A DNA stretch of 64,000 bases from Parvibaculum sp041688015. Lineage in GTDB: Bacteria > Pseudomonadota > Alphaproteobacteria > Parvibaculales > Parvibaculaceae. The notes below the pieces were generated by a model, which saw only the letters and a list, made by a program, of their open reading frames with translations, had not been told where the DNA came from and did no database searches. The position numbers were made by a program, and so were the translations under genes. This document shows positions 8,019 through 16,047 of the stretch, in pieces; the stretch's first letter is position 1; each line of letters starts with the position of its first letter. The DNA lies in the NCBI GenBank assembly GCA_041688015.1, contig JBDNIY010000012.1, positions 186,001 through 250,000 on the forward strand, in the 5' to 3' direction.

Positions 8019-8118
8019 TTTCCCGTCCCTTCGCCGGCATGACCCGGTGCAGGTTCTAAGGGTGGTGGATCAGCATCAGATCCATCTCAGCCAGCTGCGC
8101 TGGCCCCCCTCGGAAGAA
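8019..8118 (-). promoter_or_regulatory. TPP riboswitch (THI box) controlling thiC
   Basis: On the minus strand the leader reads GAGGGGGGCC, then GGCTGAGATGGA, then ACCCTTAGAACCTGCACCGG, then GTCATGCCGGCGAAGGGACG. These are the conserved CUGAGA, ACCCUU-GAACCUG and GCCGGCGAAGGGA elements of the thiamine pyrophosphate aptamer. It ends about 55 nt before the thiC start, which suits translational or attenuation control. Exact P1 ends are approximate. Confidence 0.93.
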
Positions 8119-8183
8119 CGCCTAGTGTGAACCCTGTTGGAGGTGGGGTAAAGAGGAGGAAGACACGCGCGCCATATAAACGT

Positions 8184-8281
8184 GTCATCCCGGGCCCTCC
8201 TTTAATGTAAAGGTGGCCGGGATCCAGGAGCGGCAAGCACCGAGCAAGCGGCTCTGAATCCCGGCATAAAGCCGGGATGAC
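8184..8281. repeat. Family B palindromic repeat, unit 1, with loop insert
   Basis: Ends GTCAT...ATGAC. The left palindrome (ATCCCGGG ... CCGGGAT) carries a 21-nt loop insert, 8196-8216 (CCTCCTTTAAT, G, TAAAGGTGG). The right palindrome is ATCCCGGC-ATAAA-GCCGGGAT. The same layout recurs without the insert at 17335-17416. Confidence 0.82.
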
Positions 8282-8306
8282 AACATCATATTTTGGGAAA
8301 ACGCCT

Positions 8307-9374
8307 ATGATATTCCCCACACGCCTCACGGCCCTGCTCAAAATTAGCCTCCCCATCATTCAAGCCCCCATGGCGGGCGCGGCGACGCCGGAATTGGTCG
8401 CCGCCGTCGCCAATGCAGGCGGGCTGGGCTCCATGGGCGTCGCCATGATGAACGAAGCCACTTTGCGCGAGAATATCGATAAATTGCGCGGGCTGACCAA
8501 TGGCACGTTTAACCTCAATTATTTTGTGCATCACGAACCCGACCTGACAGGCTTTGACGCCACGCCCATGCAACAGGCCTTGGCGCCCTATTATAAGGCC
8601 CTCGATCTCGGCGCGCCGCCTGAACCAAAATCATCGGCACCTGCCTTTAATGTAGATGCGCTCAAGCTATTGCTTGAGCTGGCGCCCCCAGTTGTGAGTT
8701 TTCATTTTGGTTTGCCCGACGCTGACGCCATCAAAGCGATCAAAGCCAAAGGCATCATCATCTTGGGCTGCGCGACAACAAGCGCAGAGGCGCGCGCGCT
8801 GGAGCAAGGCGGCGCGGACGCCATCATCGCGCAGGGCCATGAAGCAGGCGGCCATCGCGGCACCTTTCTCGATCATGTCGATCGCGGCACGGTCGGCACC
8901 ATGGCGCTGGTGCCGCAAGTGGTGGACGCGGTGAGCGTGCCTGTGATCGCGGCGGGCGGCATTGGCGATGCGCGCGGTATCGCCGCTGCCTTCATGCTGG
9001 GGGCCGACGCCGTGCAGCTTGGCTCGGCCTATCTGCATTGCCCCGAAACGCATATGCATCCGCTGCACCGCAAGGCGCTGACGGAGGTTTCCGATTACGG
9101 CACGGTGGTGACGAAACTTTTTTCAGGCCGCCCCGCTCGCGCCATCCGCACCCCCCTGATCGACGGCTTGCATGATGTGGAAGAAAAGGCCGCGCCCTTC
9201 CCCACTCAGCGCGCCATCATCGCGCCACTGGTTGCAGCAAGCAGCAAAGCGGGCCGCACCGAATCTATGCAGTTTTGGGCGGGGCAAGCCGCAAGCCTGT
9301 CAAAGCCTGAACCGGCAGCAGAAAAGACCACGCGCCTGATGGCCGAGGCCGCAGAACGGCTCGCCAAAGGCTAA
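8307..9374 (+). CDS. Nitronate monooxygenase (2-nitropropane dioxygenase family, FMN)
   Basis: An FMN TIM-barrel oxidoreductase that oxidises alkyl nitronates such as propionate 3-nitronate. Family marks are IIQAPMAG (flavin-binding N-terminus), GGLGSMG, GHEAGGHRGTF containing the catalytic histidine, VPVIAAGGIGDARGIAAAFMLGAD and VQLGSAYLHCPE. The length of 355 residues is usual. ATG 8307 is chosen because the earlier in-frame ATG (8277) lies inside the family B repeat. It may share a message with the MAPEG gene 94 bp downstream. Confidence 0.9.
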   Translation: MIFPTRLTALLKISLPIIQAPMAGAATPELVAAVANAGGLGSMGVAMMNEATLRENIDKLRGLTNGTFNLNYFVHHEPDLTGFDATPMQQALAPYYKALDLGAPPEPKSSAPAFNVDALKLLLELAPPVVSFHFGLPDADAIKAIKAKGIIILGCATTSAEARALEQGGADAIIAQGHEAGGHRGTFLDHVDRGTVGTMALVPQVVDAVSVPVIAAGGIGDARGIAAAFMLGADAVQLGSAYLHCPETHMHPLHRKALTEVSDYGTVVTKLFSGRPARAIRTPLIDGLHDVEEKAAPFPTQRAIIAPLVAASSKAGRTESMQFWAGQAASLSKPEPAAEKTTRLMAEAAERLAKG

Positions 9375-9468
9375 AGGCGCCCCATAATGCCGATTGGCAC
9401 ATTTCAGGCTAACCTGTCCACCATTGGGTCCGATTCGAGAGGCCCAGGGCAAAAGGGGAGAAAATGCC

Positions 9469-9900
9469 ATGACAGTAGAACTGAGTGCCATTGCCTATAG
9501 TGCGATCTTGATGCTCGTGCTGATCATCATTTCGGCGGGCGCCAATGTGGTCACAATGGGCCAGCCATGGGGCATCGGCAACCGCGAAGACACACCGCCA
9601 TCCAGCGGGTTCGCGGGCCGCGCCAAACGCGCTTATATGAACCTACTCGAACAATTGATGATCTTTTCGGCCCTCGTTATCACCGCGCATATTGCGGGCA
9701 TTCACTCATACCTCACCGTGCTCGCCGCCCAGCTTTTCCTAGCCGGTCGCGTGGCCCACGCCATCGTCTATCTGGCGGGCTGGACCTTCATCTCGATCCG
9801 CACATTGGTCTGGACCGTGGCGCTGGTTGGCACAATCATCATGGCTTATGTCGTGGTGACATCAGGCGCGCTGATCATCGCGGTGCCTGCCGTGATGTAA
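9469..9900 (+). CDS. MAPEG-family membrane protein
   Basis: A 143-residue, four-helix membrane protein of the MAPEG family (membrane-associated eicosanoid/glutathione proteins). The core signature is in NREDTPPSSGFAGRAKRAYMN followed by the helix LLEQLMIFSALVITAH, and the GRVAHAIVYLAG segment of helix 3. Bacterial members are often glutathione-dependent detoxifiers, but most are untested. AGGGGAG lies 7 nt upstream of ATG 9469. The gene is followed by a terminator and probably belongs with the preceding nitronate monooxygenase. Confidence 0.85.
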   Translation: MTVELSAIAYSAILMLVLIIISAGANVVTMGQPWGIGNREDTPPSSGFAGRAKRAYMNLLEQLMIFSALVITAHIAGIHSYLTVLAAQLFLAGRVAHAIVYLAGWTFISIRTLVWTVALVGTIIMAYVVVTSGALIIAVPAVM

Positions 9901-9922
9901 TCACACCGTCCACGGACAAATA

Positions 9923-9963
9923 AAAGGCCGCGAGGGGAAACCTTCGCGGCCTTATATTTTTTT
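9923..9963 (+). terminator. Terminator after the MAPEG gene
   Basis: Stem AAGGCCGCGAGG/CCTTCGCGGCCTT with a short loop, then TATATTTTTTT. Confidence 0.85.
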
Positions 9964-10001
9964 GAGGGCAAGCCAAAAATGTTATCGCTGAAAAAAGACG
10001 C

Positions 10002-10023
10002 ACCTGACGCTGTCATTTCAGGT
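10002..10023. promoter_or_regulatory. Inverted repeat upstream of the EncFtn-like gene
   Basis: ACCTGA, 10 nt, TCAGGT: a perfect 6-bp dyad 46 bp before the ferritin-like gene. It could be an operator. It does not resemble the Fur, Irr or RirA boxes I know, so the regulator is open and it may be chance. Confidence 0.3.
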
Positions 10024-10068
10024 TAGCATTGATGCCACACGTCATCTCACACGAAGAGAGGTCCATCC

Positions 10069-10380
10069 ATGTCGAGCGAAACCCTGCATGTCCCCCGCGA
10101 AAACCTATCAAAGAAAACATTGCATCTGCATTACGCGATCACGTCATTGATGGAAGAACTAGAGGCGGTGGACTGGTATCGCCAGCGCGCTGACGACACC
10201 GATGATGCGTCGCTAAAATCGGTGCTGCTGCACAATGCTCATGAAGAGGCCGAACATGCTTCAATGATTATCGAATGGCTGCGGCGCAATGACGACGTTT
10301 TTGCTAAGCAGTTCAAGACCTACCTCTTCAGCGAGGGGCCTATTTTGGATGTTGAGAAAAAAGCCGAGGGGAAAAGCTAG
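10069..10380 (+). CDS. Encapsulated-ferritin-like (EncFtn) protein without targeting tail
   Basis: A 103-residue protein with the two-helix EncFtn fold. MEELEAVDWYRQRADD (28-43) and HNAHEEAEHASMIIEWLRRND (55-75) match the ferroxidase helices of Rhodospirillum rubrum EncFtn. Residues E30, E60 and H63 fall on its di-iron ligands, and E29, E32 and Y37 on the accessory sites. Known members form an annular decamer that oxidises Fe(II) and sits inside an encapsulin shell. The chain stops just after the core (TYLFSEGPILDVEKKAEGKS) with no LTVGSL-like shell-targeting peptide. No shell gene is next to it; the next gene is a convergent protease. AGAGAGG lies before ATG 10069. Confidence 0.85.
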   Translation: MSSETLHVPRENLSKKTLHLHYAITSLMEELEAVDWYRQRADDTDDASLKSVLLHNAHEEAEHASMIIEWLRRNDDVFAKQFKTYLFSEGPILDVEKKAEGKS

Positions 10381-10385
10381 CGGCC

Positions 10386-11165
10386 TCAAAAGGCAAAAAG
10401 CAGTATCAAAATGGCAAAGCCGTTATTGGCGGCGTGAAGGGCAATCGATGGCCATATCGAGCCGCTCTTGAGATAGAGCCACATCAGCACGCCGCCAAGC
10501 AACGCCACCTCTGTTGTCATCAATAGCGCCACCGCACCGCCAGCCAATGTGTATTGCAGATGGATGGCGACGAAAACCGCCACCGCCAGAAAGGCAGCGG
10601 CAAAGACGGACATGCGTTGCGCCAGCGCGCGGAAAAGAACGACGCGGAAAATCATCTCCTCAAGCACCGGAATGACGAGAACGAAGAGGAACACTGAGGC
10701 GATGTTCCAGCGCCAATCGCTGGAAATGACGCCGTTCATTGTTTCCACGCCTTGGGCGGCAATGGAGTCACCTGCGAGATAGGTCAGCCCGGCAGAAAGA
10801 GCGCGCGTGGCCAAAAACGCGAGAACGGTGAGCCACAGCCATTTAACAGGTGGCACAACAAAACCAAAAGCGCGCCATCCAATGCCCTTGCGTGACGCCA
10901 TGCGCTTGAAAAGCACGATCACCGCAAGGCTACAGGCCACACAGCCGATCACCACCAAACGATTAAGCCCATCAGGCGTGGTGATCAAGGCGCGGCCTTG
11001 CGTCGAGCCAAATCGAGCGAAAAGGAACGCGACATAGGCAGCGATGGCCAGCAGCTGCACACCGATATAAGCAGCGAGCAGCCAGAGAGGGTCACGCAGC
11101 CGGAACGGGTTTTGGCGCGGCGCGACGAGCGGCGGGTCGTCTGGCAGAGTCTCGGCGTCCGTCAT
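10386..11165 (-). CDS. CPBP-family intramembrane metalloprotease
   Basis: A membrane protein of the CAAX-protease/bacteriocin-processing (Abi) family with about seven hydrophobic helices. The catalytic motifs are EEMIFRVVLFRAL (EExxxR type), FVAIHLQYT (second-site His) and the final ALHAANNGFAIL (H-x3-N). Such proteins cut membrane peptides, but the target is unknown here. ATG 11165 has AGGA 7 nt upstream; a TTG two codons earlier is less likely. It lies 34 bp downstream of purA on the same strand and could be co-transcribed. Confidence 0.85.
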   Translation of the reverse strand: MTDAETLPDDPPLVAPRQNPFRLRDPLWLLAAYIGVQLLAIAAYVAFLFARFGSTQGRALITTPDGLNRLVVIGCVACSLAVIVLFKRMASRKGIGWRAFGFVVPPVKWLWLTVLAFLATRALSAGLTYLAGDSIAAQGVETMNGVISSDWRWNIASVFLFVLVIPVLEEMIFRVVLFRALAQRMSVFAAAFLAVAVFVAIHLQYTLAGGAVALLMTTEVALLGGVLMWLYLKSGSIWPSIALHAANNGFAILILLFAF

Positions 11166-11199
11166 GCGCAATCCTCGTCGCGTTTAATCCGTGTCAGGC

Positions 11200-12492
11200 T
11201 CAATCCTCAAACGGATCGGTCATCAAAATGGTGTCTTCGCGGTCTGGCGAAGTGGACAAAAGCGCAACCGGCGCTTCGATCAGTTCTTCCAGATAGCGGA
11301 CATATTTGACGGCGGCGGCGGGAAGCTGCGCCCATGAGCGCGCGCCTTGCGTGCTGTCATGCCAGCCTTCAAGCGTTTCATAGATAGGCGTGACCTTGGC
11401 CTGCGCGCTCATGCCCGCCGGAAAATGATCAAGGCGCTTGCCATCGAGTTCATAGGCGACGCAGACCTTCAACTCGTCAAAGCCATCGAGCACGTCGAGC
11501 TTGGTGAGCGCGATGCCGGTGATGCCGCCGGTCTTAATGGCTTGGCGCACCATGACCGCATCAAACCAACCACAACGCCGCTTGCGCCCCGTGACGGTGC
11601 CAAACTCATGGCCGCGCTCGCCGAGCCGCTGGCCGGTTTCATCGGTCAGTTCAGTTGGGAACGGGCCTTCGCCGACGCGCGTCGTATAGGCCTTGGTGAT
11701 GCCGAGCACATAGCCGATGGCGGCAGGCCCCACGCCTGAACCCGCAGCCGCTTGGCCGGCCACTGTGTTCGACGAGGTGACGAAGGGATAGGTGCCGTGA
11801 TCGACATCGAGCATGGAGCCTTGCGCGCCTTCAAACAGGATACGCGCGCCATGGCGCTTGGCCTCATCCAGCAAACGCCAGACGGGCGCAGCAAAAGGCA
11901 GAATGCGCGGTGCAATTTCTTTAAGCATCTCGACCAGCGTGCCGACTTCAAACTCTTCAAGGCCGTTGCCACGCCGCAGCGCATTGTGATGCGCGAGCAG
12001 GCCTTCGACTTTGAGAGTGAGCGTATCGGGGTCGGCCAGATCAATGACGCGGATGGCGCGACGGCCCGCCTTGTCTTCATAGGCCGGACCGATGCCGCGC
12101 TTGGTGGTGCCGATCTTGACGCCTGAATTGGCGCTTTCGCGCGCTTCGTCAAGTTCACGATGGACAGGCAGGATGAGGACCGCGTTTTCGGCAATGCAGA
12201 GATTGTCTGGCGTCACGGTCACGCCCTTGGACGCAATCGCCTCGACTTCCTTCACAAAGGCCCAAGGGTCAAGCACCACGCCATTGCCCAGCATGGAGCG
12301 CTTGCCGGGGCGCACGATGCCCGACGGCAACAGCGAGAGCTTATAGGTGACCCCGTCGATGACGAGCGTATGGCCCGCATTGTGCCCGCCCTGAAAGCGC
12401 ACCACCACATCGGCGCGCTCTGACAGCCAATCCACAATCTTACCCTTGCCTTCGTCGCCCCACTGGGAGCCGACAACCGCTACATTCGCCAT
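11200..12492 (-). CDS. purA: Adenylosuccinate synthetase PurA
   Basis: Joins IMP and aspartate using GTP, the first step from IMP to AMP. The full-length 430-residue protein has GSQWGDEGKGKIVDWL (P-loop, residues 8-23), GGHNAGHT (IMP loop), GTTKRGIGPAYEDKAGR, FEGAQGSMLDVDHGTYPFVT and GRKRRCGWFDAVMVR. The start MANVAVVG is canonical. The 258-bp leader 12493-12750 is C- and G-rich on both strands and shows short hairpins (AGGGGGGCCGC ... GCGGCC) but no regulatory element I can name. Confidence 0.97.
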   Translation of the reverse strand: MANVAVVGSQWGDEGKGKIVDWLSERADVVVRFQGGHNAGHTLVIDGVTYKLSLLPSGIVRPGKRSMLGNGVVLDPWAFVKEVEAIASKGVTVTPDNLCIAENAVLILPVHRELDEARESANSGVKIGTTKRGIGPAYEDKAGRRAIRVIDLADPDTLTLKVEGLLAHHNALRRGNGLEEFEVGTLVEMLKEIAPRILPFAAPVWRLLDEAKRHGARILFEGAQGSMLDVDHGTYPFVTSSNTVAGQAAAGSGVGPAAIGYVLGITKAYTTRVGEGPFPTELTDETGQRLGERGHEFGTVTGRKRRCGWFDAVMVRQAIKTGGITGIALTKLDVLDGFDELKVCVAYELDGKRLDHFPAGMSAQAKVTPIYETLEGWHDSTQGARSWAQLPAAAVKYVRYLEELIEAPVALLSTSPDREDTILMTDPFED

Positions 12493-12750
12493 AATTTCAA
12501 TGCCTTAAGGGGGGCCGCAGGGCGGCCTAAACAAGCCAAAAGCCCCCGAGGGCCTATGGCCTGAGAGCTTTGGCATTGTCTATCCGATTGGGGCGACAAA
12601 GGAAAGGAGATATGCGCCTCGGCGCTCCTTGTGAGCAGAAAGCAGGGAGGCCAAACAACGCACCCAAAAGCTCAGGAATATGGCTATCGCCGCTAAAACA
12701 AGCTAGACCGAAGTCCAATGAAATCCGCCAGAGTTTGATCTGTTCGCGCT

Positions 12751-13632
12751 ATGACCCTTGCCCTGCCCATCAAAGCGCCAGAGCCTTTGAGCGCACATGA
12801 GCCTTTGAGCGCGCCAGAAGCAACCGAAGCAGGGCTTGATGCCTTCATCACCATGGTCATCCTGTCGGTCTGCTTTCACCTGTTGCTAACCCTCTATGGG
12901 GCCTACCGCTATGCCACGCCACCGGTGGCTTGGCAGAACCCACGCGTTTGGACCGCACCTATCGACGCCGAACTGGTGCCACCACCTGATACGCCTGCGG
13001 AAGCCATTGGCGAGGCGCTGAAGGCGGCCAAAGACAAATTACCACCTGTGGACACCAAGCTCGTCAGCAGCCTCAAGGCCGACGCCTTCAAGACGCTGTT
13101 GCGTTGCCGGGGCTGCACACTGGCAGGCACAAATTTCAACGGTTCTTTTTTGCGGCTCGCCAGCCTGCAACATGCCGACCTGCGGCAGGCTAAATTGATC
13201 GGCGCGGACCTCACCGGCACGCTGCTGGCACATGCCAACCTCGAAGGCGCAGACCTGCACGGCGCCAATGCGGCGGGCGTCGATCTCAGAGGGGCAAACC
13301 TTAAAGGCGCAAACCTGAGCCATGCCCGGCTCGACGCAGCGATGCTGACCGACACGGATTTTACAGGCGCAACATTGGTGGGCACGAATTTCCGTGTCGT
13401 TGAAATGGTAAGGGGCCTGACACTCCGCGACAGCGATGCGCGCGGCGCAATCTTTCGCTATGCCTTTTTGCGCGGTGTCGATTTTCGCGGCGCGAACCTG
13501 TCGGGTGCAGACTTTACCCGCGCCTTCGGCCTGAGCAACACACAATTGGCGTTAGCCTGCGGCGACGCCAAGACAAAGCTACCGGATGGCTTGCGGATTC
13601 CAAAGTGCAAGGATGAAACCGTCACCAAATAA
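12751..13632 (+). CDS. Membrane-anchored pentapeptide-repeat protein
   Basis: A 293-residue protein. A proline/alanine N-terminus holds a near-duplicate EPLSAHEPLSAPE (a 21-bp tandem repeat in the DNA). One membrane helix spans about 31-52 (ITMVILSVCFHLLLTLYGAY), so the rest is probably periplasmic. CRGC precedes a run of A(D/N)LXX pentapeptides from about residue 118 to 255 (ADLTGTLLAHANLEGADLHG and on), predicted to fold as a right-handed quadrilateral beta-helix. It ends with a C-containing tail. Some pentapeptide proteins protect gyrase, but those are cytosolic; no function is evident here. Confidence 0.78.
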   Translation: MTLALPIKAPEPLSAHEPLSAPEATEAGLDAFITMVILSVCFHLLLTLYGAYRYATPPVAWQNPRVWTAPIDAELVPPPDTPAEAIGEALKAAKDKLPPVDTKLVSSLKADAFKTLLRCRGCTLAGTNFNGSFLRLASLQHADLRQAKLIGADLTGTLLAHANLEGADLHGANAAGVDLRGANLKGANLSHARLDAAMLTDTDFTGATLVGTNFRVVEMVRGLTLRDSDARGAIFRYAFLRGVDFRGANLSGADFTRAFGLSNTQLALACGDAKTKLPDGLRIPKCKDETVTK

Positions 13633-13667
13633 TTGTTCATCCACCGCCTTCAAACACGGAGATTCAA

Positions 13668-13988
13668 TTGGGTTTCTTTCTCGTGACCATGTCCCACCCC
13701 GACGGAGACGGCTGGGCCACGCATCTCAAGGCACATATCGACTATCTTGAGGCGCTAATTGACAAAGGCACGCTGCGCGCCTCCGGCCCTTTAAAGGACA
13801 CACGTCTGCGCACGGGCTTCCTGATCATCTTGGCCAACACCAAGGCAGATGTGGAAGCCATCGTCGCCAACGATCCCTTTGCCATTGAGGGCCTGATCGA
13901 GGAATTGACGATTGTCGAATGGGACCCCCTATTCGGCGCCTTCGCAGATGAGTCGAGCCGCAAGGGAGCGCCTACTAGTCGAGGATAA
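13668..13988 (+). CDS. YciI-family protein
   Basis: A 106-residue YCII-domain protein (ferredoxin-like fold): FFLVTMSHPDG at the N-terminus, the central HLKAHIDYLEALIDKGTLRASGPL with the conserved His and Asp, and the C-terminal ANDPFAIEGLIEELTIVEWDPLFG. TTG 13668 is taken as start because ACGGAG lies 5-10 nt upstream and the conserved first strand (GFFLV) begins right after it; the next ATG (13689) would cut that strand. Some relatives are dehydrochlorinases, but the cellular role of most is unknown. Confidence 0.82.
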   Translation: MGFFLVTMSHPDGDGWATHLKAHIDYLEALIDKGTLRASGPLKDTRLRTGFLIILANTKADVEAIVANDPFAIEGLIEELTIVEWDPLFGAFADESSRKGAPTSRG

Positions 13989-14038
13989 AAAGGGTCCCGC
14001 TCCTTGGGGGTGAGGGTTCTTACATTAAAAAAATAAAC

Positions 14039-14129
14039 CTCATGCTGAGGAGCCGCGCAGCGGCGTCTCGAAGCATAGCCGCAGATACGAAGTGTGCGGC
14101 TTCTGAATCCCAGCATTCGCTGAGATGAC
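14039..14129. repeat. Hybrid repeat: family C left half joined to family B right half
   Basis: The left part, CCTCATGCTGAGGAGCCGCG with GCGGCGTCTCGAAG, is the family C hairpin. The right part, CTGAATCCCAGCATTCGCTG then AGATGACA, is the family B right palindrome with a changed loop. The 324-bp gap 13989-14312 holds this repeat and the serA terminator. Confidence 0.65.
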
Positions 14130-14249
14130 AACATTGGCTGTGGTGAAGGCATCACACAAACCAAGACCCTCAACCCAACCTTCTCCTCCTTTTGCGCCCA
14201 TGCCCTGTCTATTACGCACTTACTCAACAGAAGAATGAAGGGATTCGTC

Positions 14250-14288
14250 CAAAAGAAAAGCGGCGCCCGATGGAGAGGGCGCCGCTTT
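14250..14288 (-). terminator. serA terminator
   Basis: On the minus strand AGCGGCGCC/GGCGCCGCT with a 9-nt loop is followed by TTTCTTTT, 25 nt past the serA stop. Confidence 0.85.
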
Positions 14289-14312
14289 CTATTATTCAAT
14301 TGTCTGTCTCGA

Positions 14313-15890
14313 TCAAAAATCAAGCTCTTTGGCCTGCACCACATGCGGCAGCGCCTGAATTTCAGCGATGACGGAAGCAGGGATGGTGCTATCGACCTCA
14401 ACGAGACAGATAGCATCGCCACCGGCAGCATCACGACCCAGATTGAAGTTCGCGATGTTGATATTGGCCTTGGAAAGCACGGTACCGAGCGCGCCGATGA
14501 AGCCCGGCTTGTCCTGATTTGTCACATAGAGCATGTATTTCCCCAGCGAGGCTTCCATGTTCACACCCTTGATCTGGATGAGACGCACCTTGCCGCCCGT
14601 GAACACGGTGCCGGCAATCGACTTCTCGCGCTTTTCCGTCCTCACGGTGAGGCGAATATAGGTTTCGTAAGCGCCGCGCTGTTCGCGCTTCACTTCTGAC
14701 ACCAAAATACCGCGCTCCTTAGCGATGACCGGCGCGGAGACGGTGTTCACATCTTCAAGCTGCGGCCGCAGAAGGCCTGTGAGCGCGGCGTTGGTGAGAA
14801 CGCGCGTGTTCATTGTGGCAACCTCACCTTCATATTCGAGCGTGACTTCGAGGATGCCTTCTTCGGTGAGTTGTCCGGCAAAAGACCCAAGCTGCTGCGC
14901 CAATTCCACAAAGGGTGTCAGACGCGGGGCTTCTTCCGCCGAGATCGAGGGCACGTTGATCGAATTGGTAATCGCGCCATCAAGCAAATAGTCCGACATT
15001 TGTTCGGCCACCTGAAGTGCCACATTTTCCTGTGCTTCATTGGTGGAGGCGCCCAGATGCGGCGTCGCGATGATCTGTTCCATGCCGAACAAAACGTTTT
15101 CCTTGGCGGGTTCTACTTCGAACACGTCAAGCGCGGCACCAGCCACCTGCCCGCTTTCAATCGCGGCTTTGAGGTCGGCTTCGACGATCAGACCGCCACG
15201 AGCGCAATTGATGATGCGCACGCCCTTCTTGGTCTTGGCAAGATTGGCGGCATTCAAGATGTTTTTCGTCTGCGGTGTCATCGGCGTGTGCAGCGTGATG
15301 AAATCGGCGCGCGCCAGCAGATCATCAAGCTCGACCTTTTCAACACCGAGGTCTTCAGCGCGTTCGGGCGTCAGGAAGGGGTCAAACGCAATGACCTTCA
15401 TCTTGAGGCCAATGGCGCGTTCAGCGACGATGCCGCCAATGTTACCGCAACCAATGATGCCGAGCGTCTTAGCGGTCACTTCGACGCCCATGAACTTGGA
15501 TTTTTCCCATTTGCCAGCATGGGTCGAGGCACTGGCCTGCGGCAGATCACGCGCCAGTGCAAACATCATGGCAATGGCGTGTTCTGCCGTCGTGATCGAA
15601 TTGCCAAACGGCGTGTTCATTACGATGACGCCTTTGGCGGTGGCGGCAGGCAGATCGACGTTATCAACACCGATACCCGCGCGACCCACCACTTTGAGTT
15701 TTTTGGCCGCTTCAAGCACAGCGGGCGTGACCTTGGTGGCCGAGCGAATGGCAAGCCCGTCATAGTCGCCAATGATCTTGATGAGCTCGTCTTTGTCGAG
15801 GCCGATTTTTACGTCAACCTCAATGCCACGGTCTTTGAAGATCTGCACGGCGGCGGGCGATAGTTTGTCGGAAATTAGAACTCTGGGCAT
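14313..15890 (-). CDS. serA: D-3-phosphoglycerate dehydrogenase SerA (type I, with ACT domain)
   Basis: First step of serine synthesis: oxidises 3-phosphoglycerate with NAD. At 525 residues it is the long form: substrate and NAD domains (Rossmann LGIIGCGNIGGIVAER near 145-160), conserved GRAGIGVDNVD, NCARGGLIVEADL and the HLGAST catalytic His, then an allosteric substrate-binding domain and a C-terminal ACT domain (VTNQDKPGFIGALGTVLSKA). It lies downstream of serC on the same strand, 157 bp away. That gap holds an inverted pair of family C repeats, which could alter the serA:serC ratio. Confidence 0.96.
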   Translation of the reverse strand: MPRVLISDKLSPAAVQIFKDRGIEVDVKIGLDKDELIKIIGDYDGLAIRSATKVTPAVLEAAKKLKVVGRAGIGVDNVDLPAATAKGVIVMNTPFGNSITTAEHAIAMMFALARDLPQASASTHAGKWEKSKFMGVEVTAKTLGIIGCGNIGGIVAERAIGLKMKVIAFDPFLTPERAEDLGVEKVELDDLLARADFITLHTPMTPQTKNILNAANLAKTKKGVRIINCARGGLIVEADLKAAIESGQVAGAALDVFEVEPAKENVLFGMEQIIATPHLGASTNEAQENVALQVAEQMSDYLLDGAITNSINVPSISAEEAPRLTPFVELAQQLGSFAGQLTEEGILEVTLEYEGEVATMNTRVLTNAALTGLLRPQLEDVNTVSAPVIAKERGILVSEVKREQRGAYETYIRLTVRTEKREKSIAGTVFTGGKVRLIQIKGVNMEASLGKYMLYVTNQDKPGFIGALGTVLSKANINIANFNLGRDAAGGDAICLVEVDSTIPASVIAEIQALPHVVQAKELDF

Positions 15891-15906
15891 GGATGCCTCC
15901 TAGATA

Positions 15907-16028
15907 TGTCGGATGCTTCGAGACGCACGCGCAAGGGGCGCGCGCTCCTCAGCATGAGGAAAATTTTTCTAAAGCCTCATCCTGAGGAGCGAACCGCCGC
16001 TAAGCAGTTCGCGTCTCGAAGGATGTCG
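15907..16028. repeat. Family C repeats as a head-to-head pair between serC and serA
   Basis: Left arm GGATGCTTCGAGACG ... GCGCTCCTCAGCATGAGG and right arm CCTCATCCTGAGGAGCG ... GTTCGCGTCTCGAAGGATG are imperfect inverted copies about 45 bp long, with an AT-rich 15-nt centre. Transcribed, this would form a long hairpin inside the serC-serA message. Confidence 0.8.
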
Positions 16029-16047
16029 GGGAACCGCACAAGGTTGC

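Noticed and set aside
10386..11165. CPBP protease as a maturation factor for the adjacent ferritin-like protein
   Set aside because: The genes are convergent and only adjacent by ends; nothing in the sequence links them, and the protease more likely belongs with purA's strand.
15040..15765. Long open frames antisense to serA, tkt, thiC, ftsH and other genes
   Set aside because: They mirror the codon pattern of the recognised gene on the other strand, have no family features and no ribosome sites; typical of GC-rich coding DNA.
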